Shown here one piece after another: positions 18,550 to 26,876 of a stretch of DNA of 64,000 bases. The stretch covers positions 1-64,000 of the IMG/VR virus record IMGVR_UViG_3300049734_000086. The stretch is one strand, 5' to 3'. The notes below the pieces were generated by a model that worked only from the letters and a program-made list of their open reading frames with translations, was not told the origin of the DNA and did not search any database. Source of the DNA: a virus. Numbering within the stretch: position 1 is the first letter of the stretch; every line of letters starts with the position of its first letter. Made by a program: the position numbers and the translations under genes.

Positions 18550-19020
18550 TCAGTCCTCCGTGATGGTCGAGGCGGTGGTCAGGCGGGGCGTGATGCCGTC
18601 GCCGGTGACGATGTTGGGAGTGACCGTGCCCTTGTAGAGGATCTTGCCGGTCGAGGACGAGGCGGTGCCGACGTGGGCGTGGGTGGCGGTACCCGAGCCC
18701 CCGGTCCCGGCCGGGAAGTCGATATTGGCCACCGGGGACACACTGTTGGCGGAGACCGTCCACCCACCCGTGGTCCTGGCGACGGCGACCCGGGCGTAGG
18801 AGGTGTAGGTGATCTCGTTGGTGGTCTGGTCGCCCGCCTCACCCGGGTCGGCCGTGTGCAGACCCATCTGCAGGTTGGCCAGCGGGGACGAGGCCGCGTT
18901 GTCGGCGATGTTGGCGATGGCGGTGGCGTTGAAGATCAGCTTCAGCAGGTCGTTCTCGAAGGTGTTGCCCTTGGACCGTGCCATGCTGACGAGCGGTCGC
19001 AGGCGAATGGGGTAACGCAT
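18550..19020 (-). CDS. Phage tail fibre-like protein, 156 aa
   Basis: Belongs to a common small phage family often annotated tail fibre: the core MGLHTADPGEAGDQ, then TSYARVAVARTTGGWTVS, then THAHVGTASSSTGKIL is characteristic. The N-terminal helix (FENDLLKLIFNA) packs on a beta sandwich. The ATG at 19020 has AAGGAG 7 nt upstream. Lies downstream of the connector gene. Structural, but the exact place in the virion is unknown. Confidence 0.7.
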   Translation of the reverse strand: MRYPIRLRPLVSMARSKGNTFENDLLKLIFNATAIANIADNAASSPLANLQMGLHTADPGEAGDQTTNEITYTSYARVAVARTTGGWTVSANSVSPVANIDFPAGTGGSGTATHAHVGTASSSTGKILYKGTVTPNIVTGDGITPRLTTASTITED

Positions 19021-19093
19021 CAGATACTCCTTGAGTGGGTGACGGGAACCGCTGGTGTCTGCATGGTCAGTCTGGTCAGCACAGTCATCGGAA

Positions 19094-19969
19094 TCATCCA
19101 CGCTCGATGATGAACAGCGATTGGTCGATCGGGGCCGCCGGGGAGCTGGGCACCACCTGCTCCTCCTCCGGCAGCGTGAACTCGTTGAGGCCGATGAGCG
19201 CATCAGCCAGCATGTTGTCGGCCATGGTGTGGTACTCGCGGGACTTCTCTTTCCACTCCCCGCGCTGCGCGCCCCAGCCCTCGCCGTACATCATCGCCAT
19301 GACCTTGTAGGCCGAGGGCAGGGTCAGGCGCGAGCGGCGGACGGGCAGGGCCTGGGAGATGGCGGTGGGTACCGAGGGGGTGCGATTGGCCCCCACCCGC
19401 ATCCAGTAGCGCCATGTCGACTGGTCGTTCAGTGAGCGCCGAGCCCAGTTGGTCGGGTGCTGCCAGCCGATCTGGCCACCGCCCGAGAAGGCAATGGAGT
19501 TGACCAGGGTGGCGTCAGAGAGGGAGGACATCGCCGACCAGCCCGTGCCGGTCCAGTACTCGTAGGTCCCCACGGTCAGACTGTTCACGTTGGGCGTGCT
19601 CTGCATGGTGAGCCAGAGCTTGCGCGGCGCTTCGGGCATCCCCAGGTAGAGGAAGTCCGAGCCGACGGTGACCAGGGTGGTGGCCAGACTGACATCGTCC
19701 AGCGTCTTGTTGGTCACCGCCTCCAGGACATCGGTGAAGACCCCTCCGGTGTAGCCCAGCGCGGACTCGGGCGCGAAGCGGACGGAGTGGTTGTGCGGGG
19801 AGTACCCGGCTTTGACGAGGCGCGAGTAGAGCCAGTCGTCGACCACCGACACCCGCTTCTGCGCCATGTTGGTGCTGACGACGGCCGGAGAGTTGCCGAA
19901 CACCTCCAGGGCGTCGTAGTCGACGGTCAGCACGTCGAGTTCGGAGATGATGTCGTCGACCCTGAGCAT
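19094..19969 (-). CDS. Head-tail connector-like protein with inserted beta domain, 291 aa
   Basis: The N-terminal ~60 and C-terminal ~80 residues are helical (DDWLYSRLVKAGYSP; YKVMAMMYGEGWGAQRGEWK). Between them is a ~130-residue beta domain of the type widespread in phage connectors (YEYWTGTGWSAMSSLSD, ending WRYWMRVGAN). Placement after the capsid block and before the tail genes suits a neck/head-completion protein. Family not proven. Confidence 0.5.
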   Translation of the reverse strand: MLRVDDIISELDVLTVDYDALEVFGNSPAVVSTNMAQKRVSVVDDWLYSRLVKAGYSPHNHSVRFAPESALGYTGGVFTDVLEAVTNKTLDDVSLATTLVTVGSDFLYLGMPEAPRKLWLTMQSTPNVNSLTVGTYEYWTGTGWSAMSSLSDATLVNSIAFSGGGQIGWQHPTNWARRSLNDQSTWRYWMRVGANRTPSVPTAISQALPVRRSRLTLPSAYKVMAMMYGEGWGAQRGEWKEKSREYHTMADNMLADALIGLNEFTLPEEEQVVPSSPAAPIDQSLFIIERG

Positions 19970-19981
19970 GCGTCGTGCCTC

Positions 19982-22900
19982 CTAGTCCACCAGGACCAGT
20001 TCCGGTTTCGCGGGCTGTGGATCCGGCGCGGGGACATCGGAGGGCCGTGCCCCTGCGTAGACCATGGTGTCGAACTCCGGGTTCTTGAGCGGCGTCAGGA
20101 AGTGCTTGGTGTGCCACGCGAGGAGGGACTGCGCCTCCTCTACGGTGCGGGCGTAGAAGACCTCGGGTTTCAGTTGGTGCGTGTTGAGACGTGGACGCCC
20201 CGCGCCGACACCCCAGAGGACCTCGAAGCCGACGCCGAGCCACTTCAGCGCCAGTTGGTACGACTTGTAGGCCAGGGGGTGGAGGCGGTGCGCCGGGTCT
20301 GAGAAGCCGTACTTGTCGTAGTAGGCGATGGTCGAGGTCAGGTACTGGTAGATCTTCGGCGTGAGCTGGGAGTCCGCGCCTTCGTATCCGGCCAGGACGG
20401 TCAGATCGCGCATGATCAGCACGTAGGCCAGCTCCCTGGGCTCTGGATCCTCGATCAGCTCCCGTTGCAGCAGGGGGAGGTTCCGCTGCGCCATCTTGTG
20501 GATGCGAATGGGTTCCGTTTCGTAGCCGTAGTGGACGATGTTGACCGAGGGCACATCGAGGGCCGGGAACACCGCCTCGTTCTTCTTGGTCTCGGGCTGT
20601 TCGTGGACCAGTCCGTAGAACTGGATGCCCCGGTTGGCGCGGAAGACGCGACAGGGGACATCGAAGAACTGGTCGAAGTCGAGCATCAGGTGGTGCTGCC
20701 GGATGATGTAGCCGAGATAGGGCCCCGCGCCGGTCAGTAGCGTGTGAAGCAGGTGCCCGCCCTGGAGATGTTCGTCGGCGTCAATCCACAGGATCCAGTC
20801 GGCTTGGTGGTCCTGCTCGGCCAGTCTGACAGACTGGTTGCGGACGGCCGAGAAGCCGCATTGCGGCCACTGGAGCCCCAGGGCGGTATGGTCGTGGACG
20901 TGGACGTGCGGGAACTGGGCGGCGACCGCCTTGGTCCCGTCGGTGGAGCCCGTGTCGATGATGACCGTGGCGTCGACCAGCGGCCAGATCGAGTGGAGGC
21001 ACCTGAACAGCCACTCCTCGGAGTCCCGGACCATCATCGTGGCGATGAGGCGCTGGTAGGGCCGGGTGGTCAGAATGGTGTGCCAGTGGTCGCAGGACAT
21101 CGACGGGTGAGCCTCGACGCCAGCCTCGGCCCGCCGCCACTGGATGATCCAGTGCCCGCACGAGTTCCCCCGGGGGCTGGGCCCGAAGTCGATGTGCTCC
21201 CACTTGGAGTGCTGCTTGCCCTGGAACAGCATCGTGATGTCCCGGAGCTGGAAGTGGTGCGTGTGGCCGCGTTGGAGCCGGGTGCGGAAGGGGATGTGCT
21301 CGGACAGGGGGCCGTGGGGGCAGGTGATGAGGCACAGGCCGCCGGGCTTGACGTGGGATTCGAGCCAGTCGATGACGAGGTGAGGCTCGGCGGTGTGTTC
21401 GAGGTACTCCCCGCAGAAGACCGCATCGTACCCCTCGCCGGGGACGGGCAGTGAGGGCATGGCGCTGAGATTGGCGTCGAGGAAGGTGACCCGGTCCTTC
21501 AGCCCCTCCTTGTCGATGGCGGTGAGGGCTTTGGCCAGGACGCCTTGCGAGTAGTCGACCAGACATACGCGGAGATCGGGCATGGCGCGGAGGGCCGCCA
21601 AGGCCAGACTGCCATTGCCGCAGGCCACGTCGAGTAGGGTCTTGATCCCCGCCTCCTTGAGGTAGTTGACGATGGCCAGCAGCCGGTAGGAGGTCCTGGC
21701 CTCCAGCTCGGTGTCCATCGAGAACTCCGCGTAGTCCTCGGCGGTCTGCTCCTCCTGGCGGATGACACGGTCGCAGAACTGATGCGCCTGCCACGCCTCC
21801 TGGGCCCATGGCTCGGTAGCGGTGTCGACGTGGCCTTCCCGGACAGCCGGGCCCTCGCCCTGGCGCTCCCAGTCGATGATGAGGTCACGGGCCACCAGCT
21901 TGGCTGCCACATGGTGGTCGTCATGGAGCAGCCGCCGGAGGACCTTCAGCTTCTCGGCCTGGTACCTCCGCTCGAACGACTCGACCAGGAACGTCTCCCA
22001 CTCCTGGGCGATGGTCTCGAACGTGTAGGCCGGGAACACGTGGGCCTTCCCCGCCTGCTGCATGTCGGAGTACAGCTCGTCGGCCTCCTCCTGGCTCTCC
22101 CCCTCGTCCCCGCCCGAGAGCGTGAACACGGCTTCGAGGAACGAGTCCTGGTAGGCCGCACTCATGGCGTCCCCTTCGATCAGGACGCCCGCGCCCTCGC
22201 CCACGGTCTCGGGGAGTGCGCCCTTGTAGGAACCGATCAGGACGCAGCCGCAGGCCTGGGCTTCCAGGGCGGCGATGCAGGAGGTCTCGGCGAAGTTGTC
22301 GACGCCCGGGTAGAGCATCAGGCGGGACGTGGTGAGGAGCTGGTAGAGGTCCGGCTTGGCCAGATTGCCGTGCCAGACGATGCCGCCGACCTTCTCGTTG
22401 ACGGCCGCGACCCGGCGGTCGTACTGCTCACAGACCTTGTGCCAGCCCTGGGCGTCGTACATCGAGTCGTAGCGACAGAGATGGAGTTCAGCGTCCGGGT
22501 AGCGTTCGCGGATCCGGGGCCACATCTTGAGCAGGGGGTCGAGGCCGCGCTCGGGACGCGAGATGTAGCAGTACTTGTGGCGGTTGCGTACCGGGTGAGG
22601 GACCTCGCGCCCCTCGAACGCCGCCAACCCGCCAGCGAGAGCTGCCTCGATGGACGAGGGCTGGTAGTGCTCGGGCCACACCGGGATCAGCGTGTGGTCG
22701 AAACCGTTCTTGGTCACCCACGACGGCGTCCCCCCGACAATGTCCTTCTGCTTCCCTTCCCACTGCTGGCGGTGGTACTGCGAGACGTAGACCAGGGTGT
22801 CGACCTGGGTCAGGGCCGAGGCGACCTGGGCCACGTCCGCGAGCATGTCCTGGTTCCACAGCAAATTGAGACCGGCCCGGGTCCTCATGGCGAACGGGCT

Positions 22901-23221
22901 GGTCATACGGAGGCTGACGAACACGTCCGGGGCGCAGACGCTGAGGGTTTCGGGCAGGTGCTCGGCCGGATGCCAGGAGACCCCGTCGTACTCACTGGGG
23001 TCCGTGGGGTCGAGCGTCAACTGCGCCGCAAAGATGTGGACATCATGGCCGCGCGAGGCAAGGTGCTTGGCCAGTCCGACGGCGGCCGACTCACTGCCGC
23101 CCAGGGAAGTCTTCCCCTCGATGACGGCACGGGAAAAGGGGACGGACTCGATGTAGAAGACGATGTTGAGGTTGGTCAGACGATAGTCGTCTGGCCGCAC
23201 GCCACTCGGAAGCATGATCAT
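19982..23221 (-). CDS. Glycosyltransferase-methyltransferase-glycosyltransferase fusion, 1079 aa
   Basis: Three enzymes in one chain. Residues ~18-430 are a GT-B (family 4-like) glycosyltransferase: GGSESAAVGLAKHLASRGH for the N-terminal Rossmann half and FAETSCIAALEAQACGCV for the sugar-nucleotide Glu motif. Residues ~500-640 are an SAM methyltransferase with motif I LLDVACGNGSL and a following acidic VCLVDYS. Residues ~715-950 are a GT-A (family 2-like) glycosyltransferase: MMVRDSEEWLFRCLHSIW, IIDTGSTDGT, and WILWIDADEHL with its metal-binding DxD. It starts near an AGAAGGA site; ATG 23221 or 23215. It lies between head genes and the connector, so the likely substrate is a virion protein glycan, perhaps O-methylated; DNA or host-surface substrates are alternatives. 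Confidence 0.88.
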   Translation of the reverse strand: MIMLPSGVRPDDYRLTNLNIVFYIESVPFSRAVIEGKTSLGGSESAAVGLAKHLASRGHDVHIFAAQLTLDPTDPSEYDGVSWHPAEHLPETLSVCAPDVFVSLRMTSPFAMRTRAGLNLLWNQDMLADVAQVASALTQVDTLVYVSQYHRQQWEGKQKDIVGGTPSWVTKNGFDHTLIPVWPEHYQPSSIEAALAGGLAAFEGREVPHPVRNRHKYCYISRPERGLDPLLKMWPRIRERYPDAELHLCRYDSMYDAQGWHKVCEQYDRRVAAVNEKVGGIVWHGNLAKPDLYQLLTTSRLMLYPGVDNFAETSCIAALEAQACGCVLIGSYKGALPETVGEGAGVLIEGDAMSAAYQDSFLEAVFTLSGGDEGESQEEADELYSDMQQAGKAHVFPAYTFETIAQEWETFLVESFERRYQAEKLKVLRRLLHDDHHVAAKLVARDLIIDWERQGEGPAVREGHVDTATEPWAQEAWQAHQFCDRVIRQEEQTAEDYAEFSMDTELEARTSYRLLAIVNYLKEAGIKTLLDVACGNGSLALAALRAMPDLRVCLVDYSQGVLAKALTAIDKEGLKDRVTFLDANLSAMPSLPVPGEGYDAVFCGEYLEHTAEPHLVIDWLESHVKPGGLCLITCPHGPLSEHIPFRTRLQRGHTHHFQLRDITMLFQGKQHSKWEHIDFGPSPRGNSCGHWIIQWRRAEAGVEAHPSMSCDHWHTILTTRPYQRLIATMMVRDSEEWLFRCLHSIWPLVDATVIIDTGSTDGTKAVAAQFPHVHVHDHTALGLQWPQCGFSAVRNQSVRLAEQDHQADWILWIDADEHLQGGHLLHTLLTGAGPYLGYIIRQHHLMLDFDQFFDVPCRVFRANRGIQFYGLVHEQPETKKNEAVFPALDVPSVNIVHYGYETEPIRIHKMAQRNLPLLQRELIEDPEPRELAYVLIMRDLTVLAGYEGADSQLTPKIYQYLTSTIAYYDKYGFSDPAHRLHPLAYKSYQLALKWLGVGFEVLWGVGAGRPRLNTHQLKPEVFYARTVEEAQSLLAWHTKHFLTPLKNPEFDTMVYAGARPSDVPAPDPQPAKPELVLVD

Positions 23222-23370
23222 CAGTCCTTCTGCGGCAGTGTGACCGCCGTGGCCACAAGGCGCGGTAAGTGGGTCTGCGAGTGAGGCCGTCAGCCCGCCG
23301 ATGGGCTCCGTGGGCCAGTGAGGTCAGCGTCTGGGGTCAGCGTCTGGGGTCGTCGAGGTCAGCGGGCAGG

Positions 23371-23511
23371 TCAGCGGCGTCGTCGGGATCGGCGTTTTAC
23401 AGGCTTACGAGCCCACCCGCCAGTCGCGTAGTAGGCGCGGACTTGGCGGGCGGTGTAGGTACGGCCCGAAGGTGAGCGGTAGCGGTTCTTACCGACCTTC
23501 TTGAAGGGCAC
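23371..23511 (-). CDS. Small basic phage protein, 46 aa
   Basis: Very basic peptide starting with GTG and reading VPFKKVGKNRYRSPSG, then RTYTARQVRAYYATGG and an Arg-rich C-terminus. Short proteins with this KKVGKNRYxSPSGR pattern are common near phage capsid genes; their role is not established. Weak ribosome site. It is too short for normal gene calling but the family pattern is strong. Confidence 0.7.
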   Translation of the reverse strand: MPFKKVGKNRYRSPSGRTYTARQVRAYYATGGWARKPVKRRSRRRR

Positions 23512-23527
23512 GGGTCGGTCATCCCGG

Positions 23528-23722
23528 CTACGGAATCACCTTGGTGTTGACGTAACCCTGAGTCGTAATCGACACCGGGATCGCCGCCCCGGTCGTCGGA
23601 TGAATGCCCATCAGCACGACCCGGGTGCCGGGCGACTGTGCCTCGGCCGGGGTGGTCAGATTGTCGGCGAGCATGCCGACGATGATGCCGATGAGTACGC
23701 CGATTGCGATCTTGGCCCGCAT
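23528..23722 (-). CDS. Exported small protein with signal peptide, 64 aa
   Basis: The N-terminus MRAKIAIGVLIGIIVGMLADN is followed by TPAEAQS, so a Sec signal with cleavage after AEA or a one-helix membrane anchor. The remaining ~30 residues are beta-like (RVVLMGIHPTTGAAIPVSI). Start ATG 23722 has AAGGAG 6 nt upstream. Lies in the head gene cluster. Function unknown. Confidence 0.6.
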   Translation of the reverse strand: MRAKIAIGVLIGIIVGMLADNLTTPAEAQSPGTRVVLMGIHPTTGAAIPVSITTQGYVNTKVIP

Positions 23723-23724
23723 GG

Positions 23725-23982
23725 TCACTCCTTCTTGGTCCGGTCATCCGTCACGGGTGTACTCGAGCCTCGCCGGGGCAGTTCCGCCTTCTCGACCAGC
23801 TCGGACACCGGCTTGGTCGGTTCGGCGGTGTCCTCGGGCTTGCGGTTCTCCGGGTGTTCAGCCTCGGGCCCCAGCAGCTCGTTTGCCGCCTGCTTGAGGT
23901 CCTGGACTAGTTCGACGGTCACTTGACTGAGACTGGTCACGGCCTGCAGCTTCTTGAGCGCCTGTTTGGTCTTGTCGGTCAT
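23725..23982 (-). CDS. Small charged helical protein, 85 aa
   Basis: Starts MTDKTKQALKKLQAV and is helical for ~40 residues, then Pro/Glu-rich and disordered. The start has GGAGGG 6 nt upstream. Its first 125 bases overlap the 3' end of the upstream frame. Role unknown; gene order suggests a head accessory. Confidence 0.6.
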   Translation of the reverse strand: MTDKTKQALKKLQAVTSLSQVTVELVQDLKQAANELLGPEAEHPENRKPEDTAEPTKPVSELVEKAELPRRGSSTPVTDDRTKKE

Positions 23983-24325
23983 TGGGTCCCTCCGGGTGTG
24001 GGTGTGTTTCGAGATCCGGGCTGCAGGTGCAAGTTGTGCGCCTGAATCTCAATTCCCCCAGCAGCCGCGTCAGTACTTCACGTGCCCCCTCCGGCTGCCC
24101 GGTTTCCCCTGCAAACGGCAGGAGGCTTTCCGAGAGTGACCCGAGGAGCGCACACGACTCTTCGATTTGCTTGAGGACCGCCGGGTTCTGATTCTTGAGC
24201 GCATCGTCGGCCTGCTCCAGTCGTTCACGGATCCGCTTGGTGCGATGCGGACTCGCGCCCTTGTCGTCCTGGGCCTGCAAGTCCAGTTCGCGTAGCACGG
24301 GGTCGAAATACACTCTCTGTCGCAT
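23858..24325 (-). CDS. Small helical protein, up to 155 aa, C-terminus uncertain
   Basis: Residues 1-90 read as genuine protein, helical and charged (DALKNQNPAVLKQIEESCALL). Beyond that the frame runs 125 bases into the next gene and becomes Gln/Arg/Gly-rich, typical of an out-of-frame reading. Either the true product has a fortuitous tail or a sequencing error removed its stop. Function unknown. Confidence 0.45.
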   Translation of the reverse strand: MRQRVYFDPVLRELDLQAQDDKGASPHRTKRIRERLEQADDALKNQNPAVLKQIEESCALLGSLSESLLPFAGETGQPEGAREVLTRLLGELRFRRTTCTCSPDLETHPHPEGPNDRQDQTGAQEAAGRDQSQSSDRRTSPGPQAGGKRAAGARG

Positions 24326-24405
24326 CGGGGGTCTCCCAGGGGTCTGCAGCGGTCGTCGTGGCTCAGTCGGCGCGGGGAGTGTACGCTAAAAGGGTGGGTG
24401 TACGC

Positions 24406-24441
24406 AAAAGGGCGGTGACCGGGTTTCTGCCGATCACCGCC
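24406..24441 (-). terminator. Probable intrinsic terminator (leftward)
   Basis: Exact 8-bp stem GGCGGTGA / TCACCGCC (24411-24418 with 24434-24441) with a 15-nt loop. On the leftward transcript it is followed by CTTTTGCG, a short T-run. A direct repeat of GTACGCnAAAAGGG lies next to it (24381-24412). It is about 45 nt after the stop of the 57-residue gene. Confidence 0.55.
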
Positions 24442-24484
24442 AAAGTCAGTAGCGGGTTGTAACCGCCTTGACGCTACCACACTC

Positions 24485-24658
24485 TCAGGACACCTCCTCG
24501 GGCGGCTCGGTCTCATCGACCGGGGCCCACCCCTCGGCCCGCAGCGTCTTGCCCTGCGTGCGCCACTCTTCGTTGGTGACCGTCTTGTGTTCGCCCGTGT
24601 TGGCGTTGACCAGTTCCTTGGTGTTCTGCTGTCCGGGCGGGCCGTCTGGCTTTGGCAT
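24485..24658 (-). CDS. Small conserved-type phage protein, 57 aa
   Basis: Starts MPKPDGPPGQQNTKELVNAN and includes TGEHKTVTNEEWRTQG, a pattern seen in small proteins next to capsid genes. Start ATG 24658 has a strong GGGAGGA site 8 nt upstream. Acidic C-terminus. Function unknown. Confidence 0.6.
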   Translation of the reverse strand: MPKPDGPPGQQNTKELVNANTGEHKTVTNEEWRTQGKTLRAEGWAPVDETEPPEEVS

Positions 24659-24711
24659 GAGTGGTTCCTCCCTGGGTGACGTGTGAACCGTGACCGTGGC
24701 TGTGACCGTAC

Positions 24712-25230
24712 CTAGGACCGTCCGCTGCCGCCCGAGGTGCCCGTGGTGGCCAGTTGCTTGGCGGCGGGGATTCCAGCTTCCTGCTCTCGCTGTCTGATCT
24801 TCAGGGCCTCGGCCTGGGCCATGGAGAGCGTGCCGAACTCGGCGGGCTCGTTGCCGGGCAGAGGCACGCGACCGCCCTGGTCCAGTCCCTCGTCCAGCTC
24901 CTCGCCCGTGTGCGGGTCGACGGCAGGCGGGGCGGCCATGGCGCGGACTTGCTGAATCGGGATGACCTCGCTGGTCCTCAGCACGAAGCCCTGGGGCACA
25001 CGTACCGTGACGTGCATGCCGTGGATCTCGTGGACAACCAGCCCGCCATAGAGACGGTCACCCTTCTTGACAGCCATGTCGGCGACGGCCTTCTCCGACT
25101 CCTTGTCGGCCTTCTTCTCGTCGCGCGACTTGTCGGCTTGCGCTTCCTCGAACGCCTCGGTGCGGCGCTCGGCATCGAGTTCCTGGCGCTCGATGACAGG
25201 ATCAACCGGCGGTTCTTCCTTCTTGGCCAT
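24712..25230 (-). CDS. Head accessory-type protein, 172 aa
   Basis: Residues 1-50 are a highly charged helix (EEPPVDPVIERQELDAE). Residues 55-100 form a compact beta segment (GDRLYGGLVVHEIHGMHVTVRVPQG). The C-terminal 70 residues are Gly/Glu-rich with a helix. It is the first gene after the capsid terminator. A decoration or head-completion role is inferred from position only. Confidence 0.5.
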   Translation of the reverse strand: MAKKEEPPVDPVIERQELDAERRTEAFEEAQADKSRDEKKADKESEKAVADMAVKKGDRLYGGLVVHEIHGMHVTVRVPQGFVLRTSEVIPIQQVRAMAAPPAVDPHTGEELDEGLDQGGRVPLPGNEPAEFGTLSMAQAEALKIRQREQEAGIPAAKQLATTGTSGGSGRS

Positions 25231-25264
25231 AACGTGTTCAACCTCCGCAGTTTCCAGGTTGCAT

Positions 25265-25309
25265 AAAACGGGCCGGGTTCCCCTTGACAGAGGGTGGGAA
25301 CCCGGCCCG
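25265..25309 (-). terminator. Strong intrinsic terminator after the capsid gene
   Basis: Perfect 14-bp stem CGGGCCGGGTTCCC / GGGAACCCGGCCCG (25269-25282 with 25296-25309) with a 13-nt loop. On the leftward transcript it is followed by TTTTATGC. It begins about 35 nt after the capsid stop, so it would cap the abundant capsid mRNA and reduce read-through to the tail genes. Confidence 0.85.
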
Positions 25310-25343
25310 GTGTGTCGCGTAGAAGAAGCGAGTCAGTCTAGCA

Positions 25344-26528
25344 CTAGGCGCTGCGGGCCTGGAACATCTGCGCTTCCTGGTGCAGTTCCAGCGTGTACTC
25401 CCCGATGATGTGACGCCGTTCGTTGTCTCCCGTCTTGGCCAGATTCTGTCGCTGGAAGTTCCGGCCGGTGAGCGGCATGACGAAGATGCGGCGCGTGTCC
25501 ACGCCCATCATGGCCTGACGCGGCATCCAGGGCGAGACGATCTTGATCACGTCGCCGAAGTCGGTCGTGACTCGCTCGATGACCCGCTGCACGGTGCGGT
25601 CGGCCTGCTCGACCTGGATCTTGCTGGCGTTGGTGGCCGAGAGGGCCGCCGACCATTCCGAGCCCATGAGCAGTACGTTGAGGTTCCGCGCGCCAGCGTT
25701 CCACCCGACCTGCATCAGGGCATTGGTGTAGAACAGCGGGTCGGCGGTGAAGGAGCTGTTGACGATGATGCTGTTGTTGGTCGTCAGGATCGAGCGCAGC
25801 CCGTTCATGGTGCGGTAGGTGTTGTCGTCACCCAGGGAGCTGATGGCCACGGAACGGATGACGGCCTTTTCGAGGTCGCGTAGCAGTTCGATGGTCCGCA
25901 GGGTTTCCTGGTTCTCGATCTCCGAGCCCACGTTCGGGCGGGTCAGCACGGCCTGACGGGTGCCGCTGATCCGAATCGGCTTCTTGAAGATCTGGGTGAA
26001 GTTCTGCTTCGGGGTACGGGGCCGCGACACGTCACCGTCGGTGTCGTCGCCTTCCTTCTCCGCCGTCGAGATGACGAAGAGGGTACCGCCCGGGGCCAGG
26101 GAGTTCACACCCTGGGGGGTCAGACCGATGTTGCGGCTGACCAGGAGGCTGTTGGGCCCGGGAATCGAGGAGACCTGCACGATCTCACGGTTGCCCGAGG
26201 GCGGCTCGAACTCCAGGAGCATGCCGACCTGCAACAGGTGCGCGAGGCCGTCGGTCTGGAACCCGGTGGCGGCGGTGGCGCTGTTGATGGCGGTGGAGTT
26301 GATGATCCGGTCGGGGCCAATCGCCTGCTCGAACCACTGATGCACGGGCGAGATCGCCGGGCGCAGGGGCTGGGGCAGGAGGTCGAGGAACGGCGTCTCG
26401 AACGGGGACGCCAGGAGCAGGATTTCCGAGATGTCGGTGTCGATGACCTGGAAGTCATCGGAGGTGGCCAAGCCGGTGAAGACAGCGGCCCGGCTCACCT
26501 GCGGTGAAAGTCGGCGCGGGTATTTCAT
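25344..26528 (-). CDS. Major capsid protein, 394 aa
   Basis: Forms the icosahedral shell. The sequence fits the SU10/DUF5309-type capsid family (HK97 fold): ETPFLDLLPQPLRPAISPVHQWFEQ near the N-terminus, then DVSRPRTPKQNFTQIFKKPIRISGT, and WNAGARNLNVLLMG with a conserved C-terminal strand region. It follows the scaffold gene. The start has a textbook AAGGAGG 9 nt upstream, and a strong terminator follows. Length is normal for the family. Confidence 0.88.
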   Translation of the reverse strand: MKYPRRLSPQVSRAAVFTGLATSDDFQVIDTDISEILLLASPFETPFLDLLPQPLRPAISPVHQWFEQAIGPDRIINSTAINSATAATGFQTDGLAHLLQVGMLLEFEPPSGNREIVQVSSIPGPNSLLVSRNIGLTPQGVNSLAPGGTLFVISTAEKEGDDTDGDVSRPRTPKQNFTQIFKKPIRISGTRQAVLTRPNVGSEIENQETLRTIELLRDLEKAVIRSVAISSLGDDNTYRTMNGLRSILTTNNSIIVNSSFTADPLFYTNALMQVGWNAGARNLNVLLMGSEWSAALSATNASKIQVEQADRTVQRVIERVTTDFGDVIKIVSPWMPRQAMMGVDTRRIFVMPLTGRNFQRQNLAKTGDNERRHIIGEYTLELHQEAQMFQARSA

Positions 26529-26876
26529 AGATGTCGGGCCTCCTTAGCGGCCTGAAGCAACCCTAGAAACGGACTAAGCGCGGAAGTCGGTTCCCCGTGA
26601 TTGTTACGGCCTGCGGGAACAGGCGGCCCTCCGTCACAGTGGCCGAGGAGGTCCCGGCAATCGGCGTACGGGTCGTCAGGATCGGCGAGTGGTCTTCGTG
26701 GTCAGTCTGGCGGGTCGTCGGGGGTCAGCGTCGGGAGTCGTCGAGGTCGTCAGGAGGGCGGGCCGGTGATGGCTGGGCACCGGCCCGCCGCGCAATGGCT
26801 ACCAGGGAGGGGTGGGAGTCGAGGACCACCCGGACCAGTTAGCACCGAGCAGTCTACACTACTCGTCAAGCCCGTT
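26529..26876. other. 348-base spacer between scaffold and capsid genes, with hairpin
   Basis: No convincing gene. It holds a perfect 12-bp inverted repeat GGCGGGCCGGTG / CACCGGCCCGCC (26757-26768 with 26778-26789, 9-nt loop) without a T-run, one CAGTCTG word (26703-26709), and a stretch (26723-26752) that resembles the spacer at 23321-23366. It may set the ratio of scaffold to capsid protein by pausing or processing of mRNA. Confidence 0.6.

Noticed and set aside
23397-23747. 116-codon minus frame over the two small head genes
   Set aside because: It is out of frame with both the 46- and 64-residue proteins, which have better character and starts.
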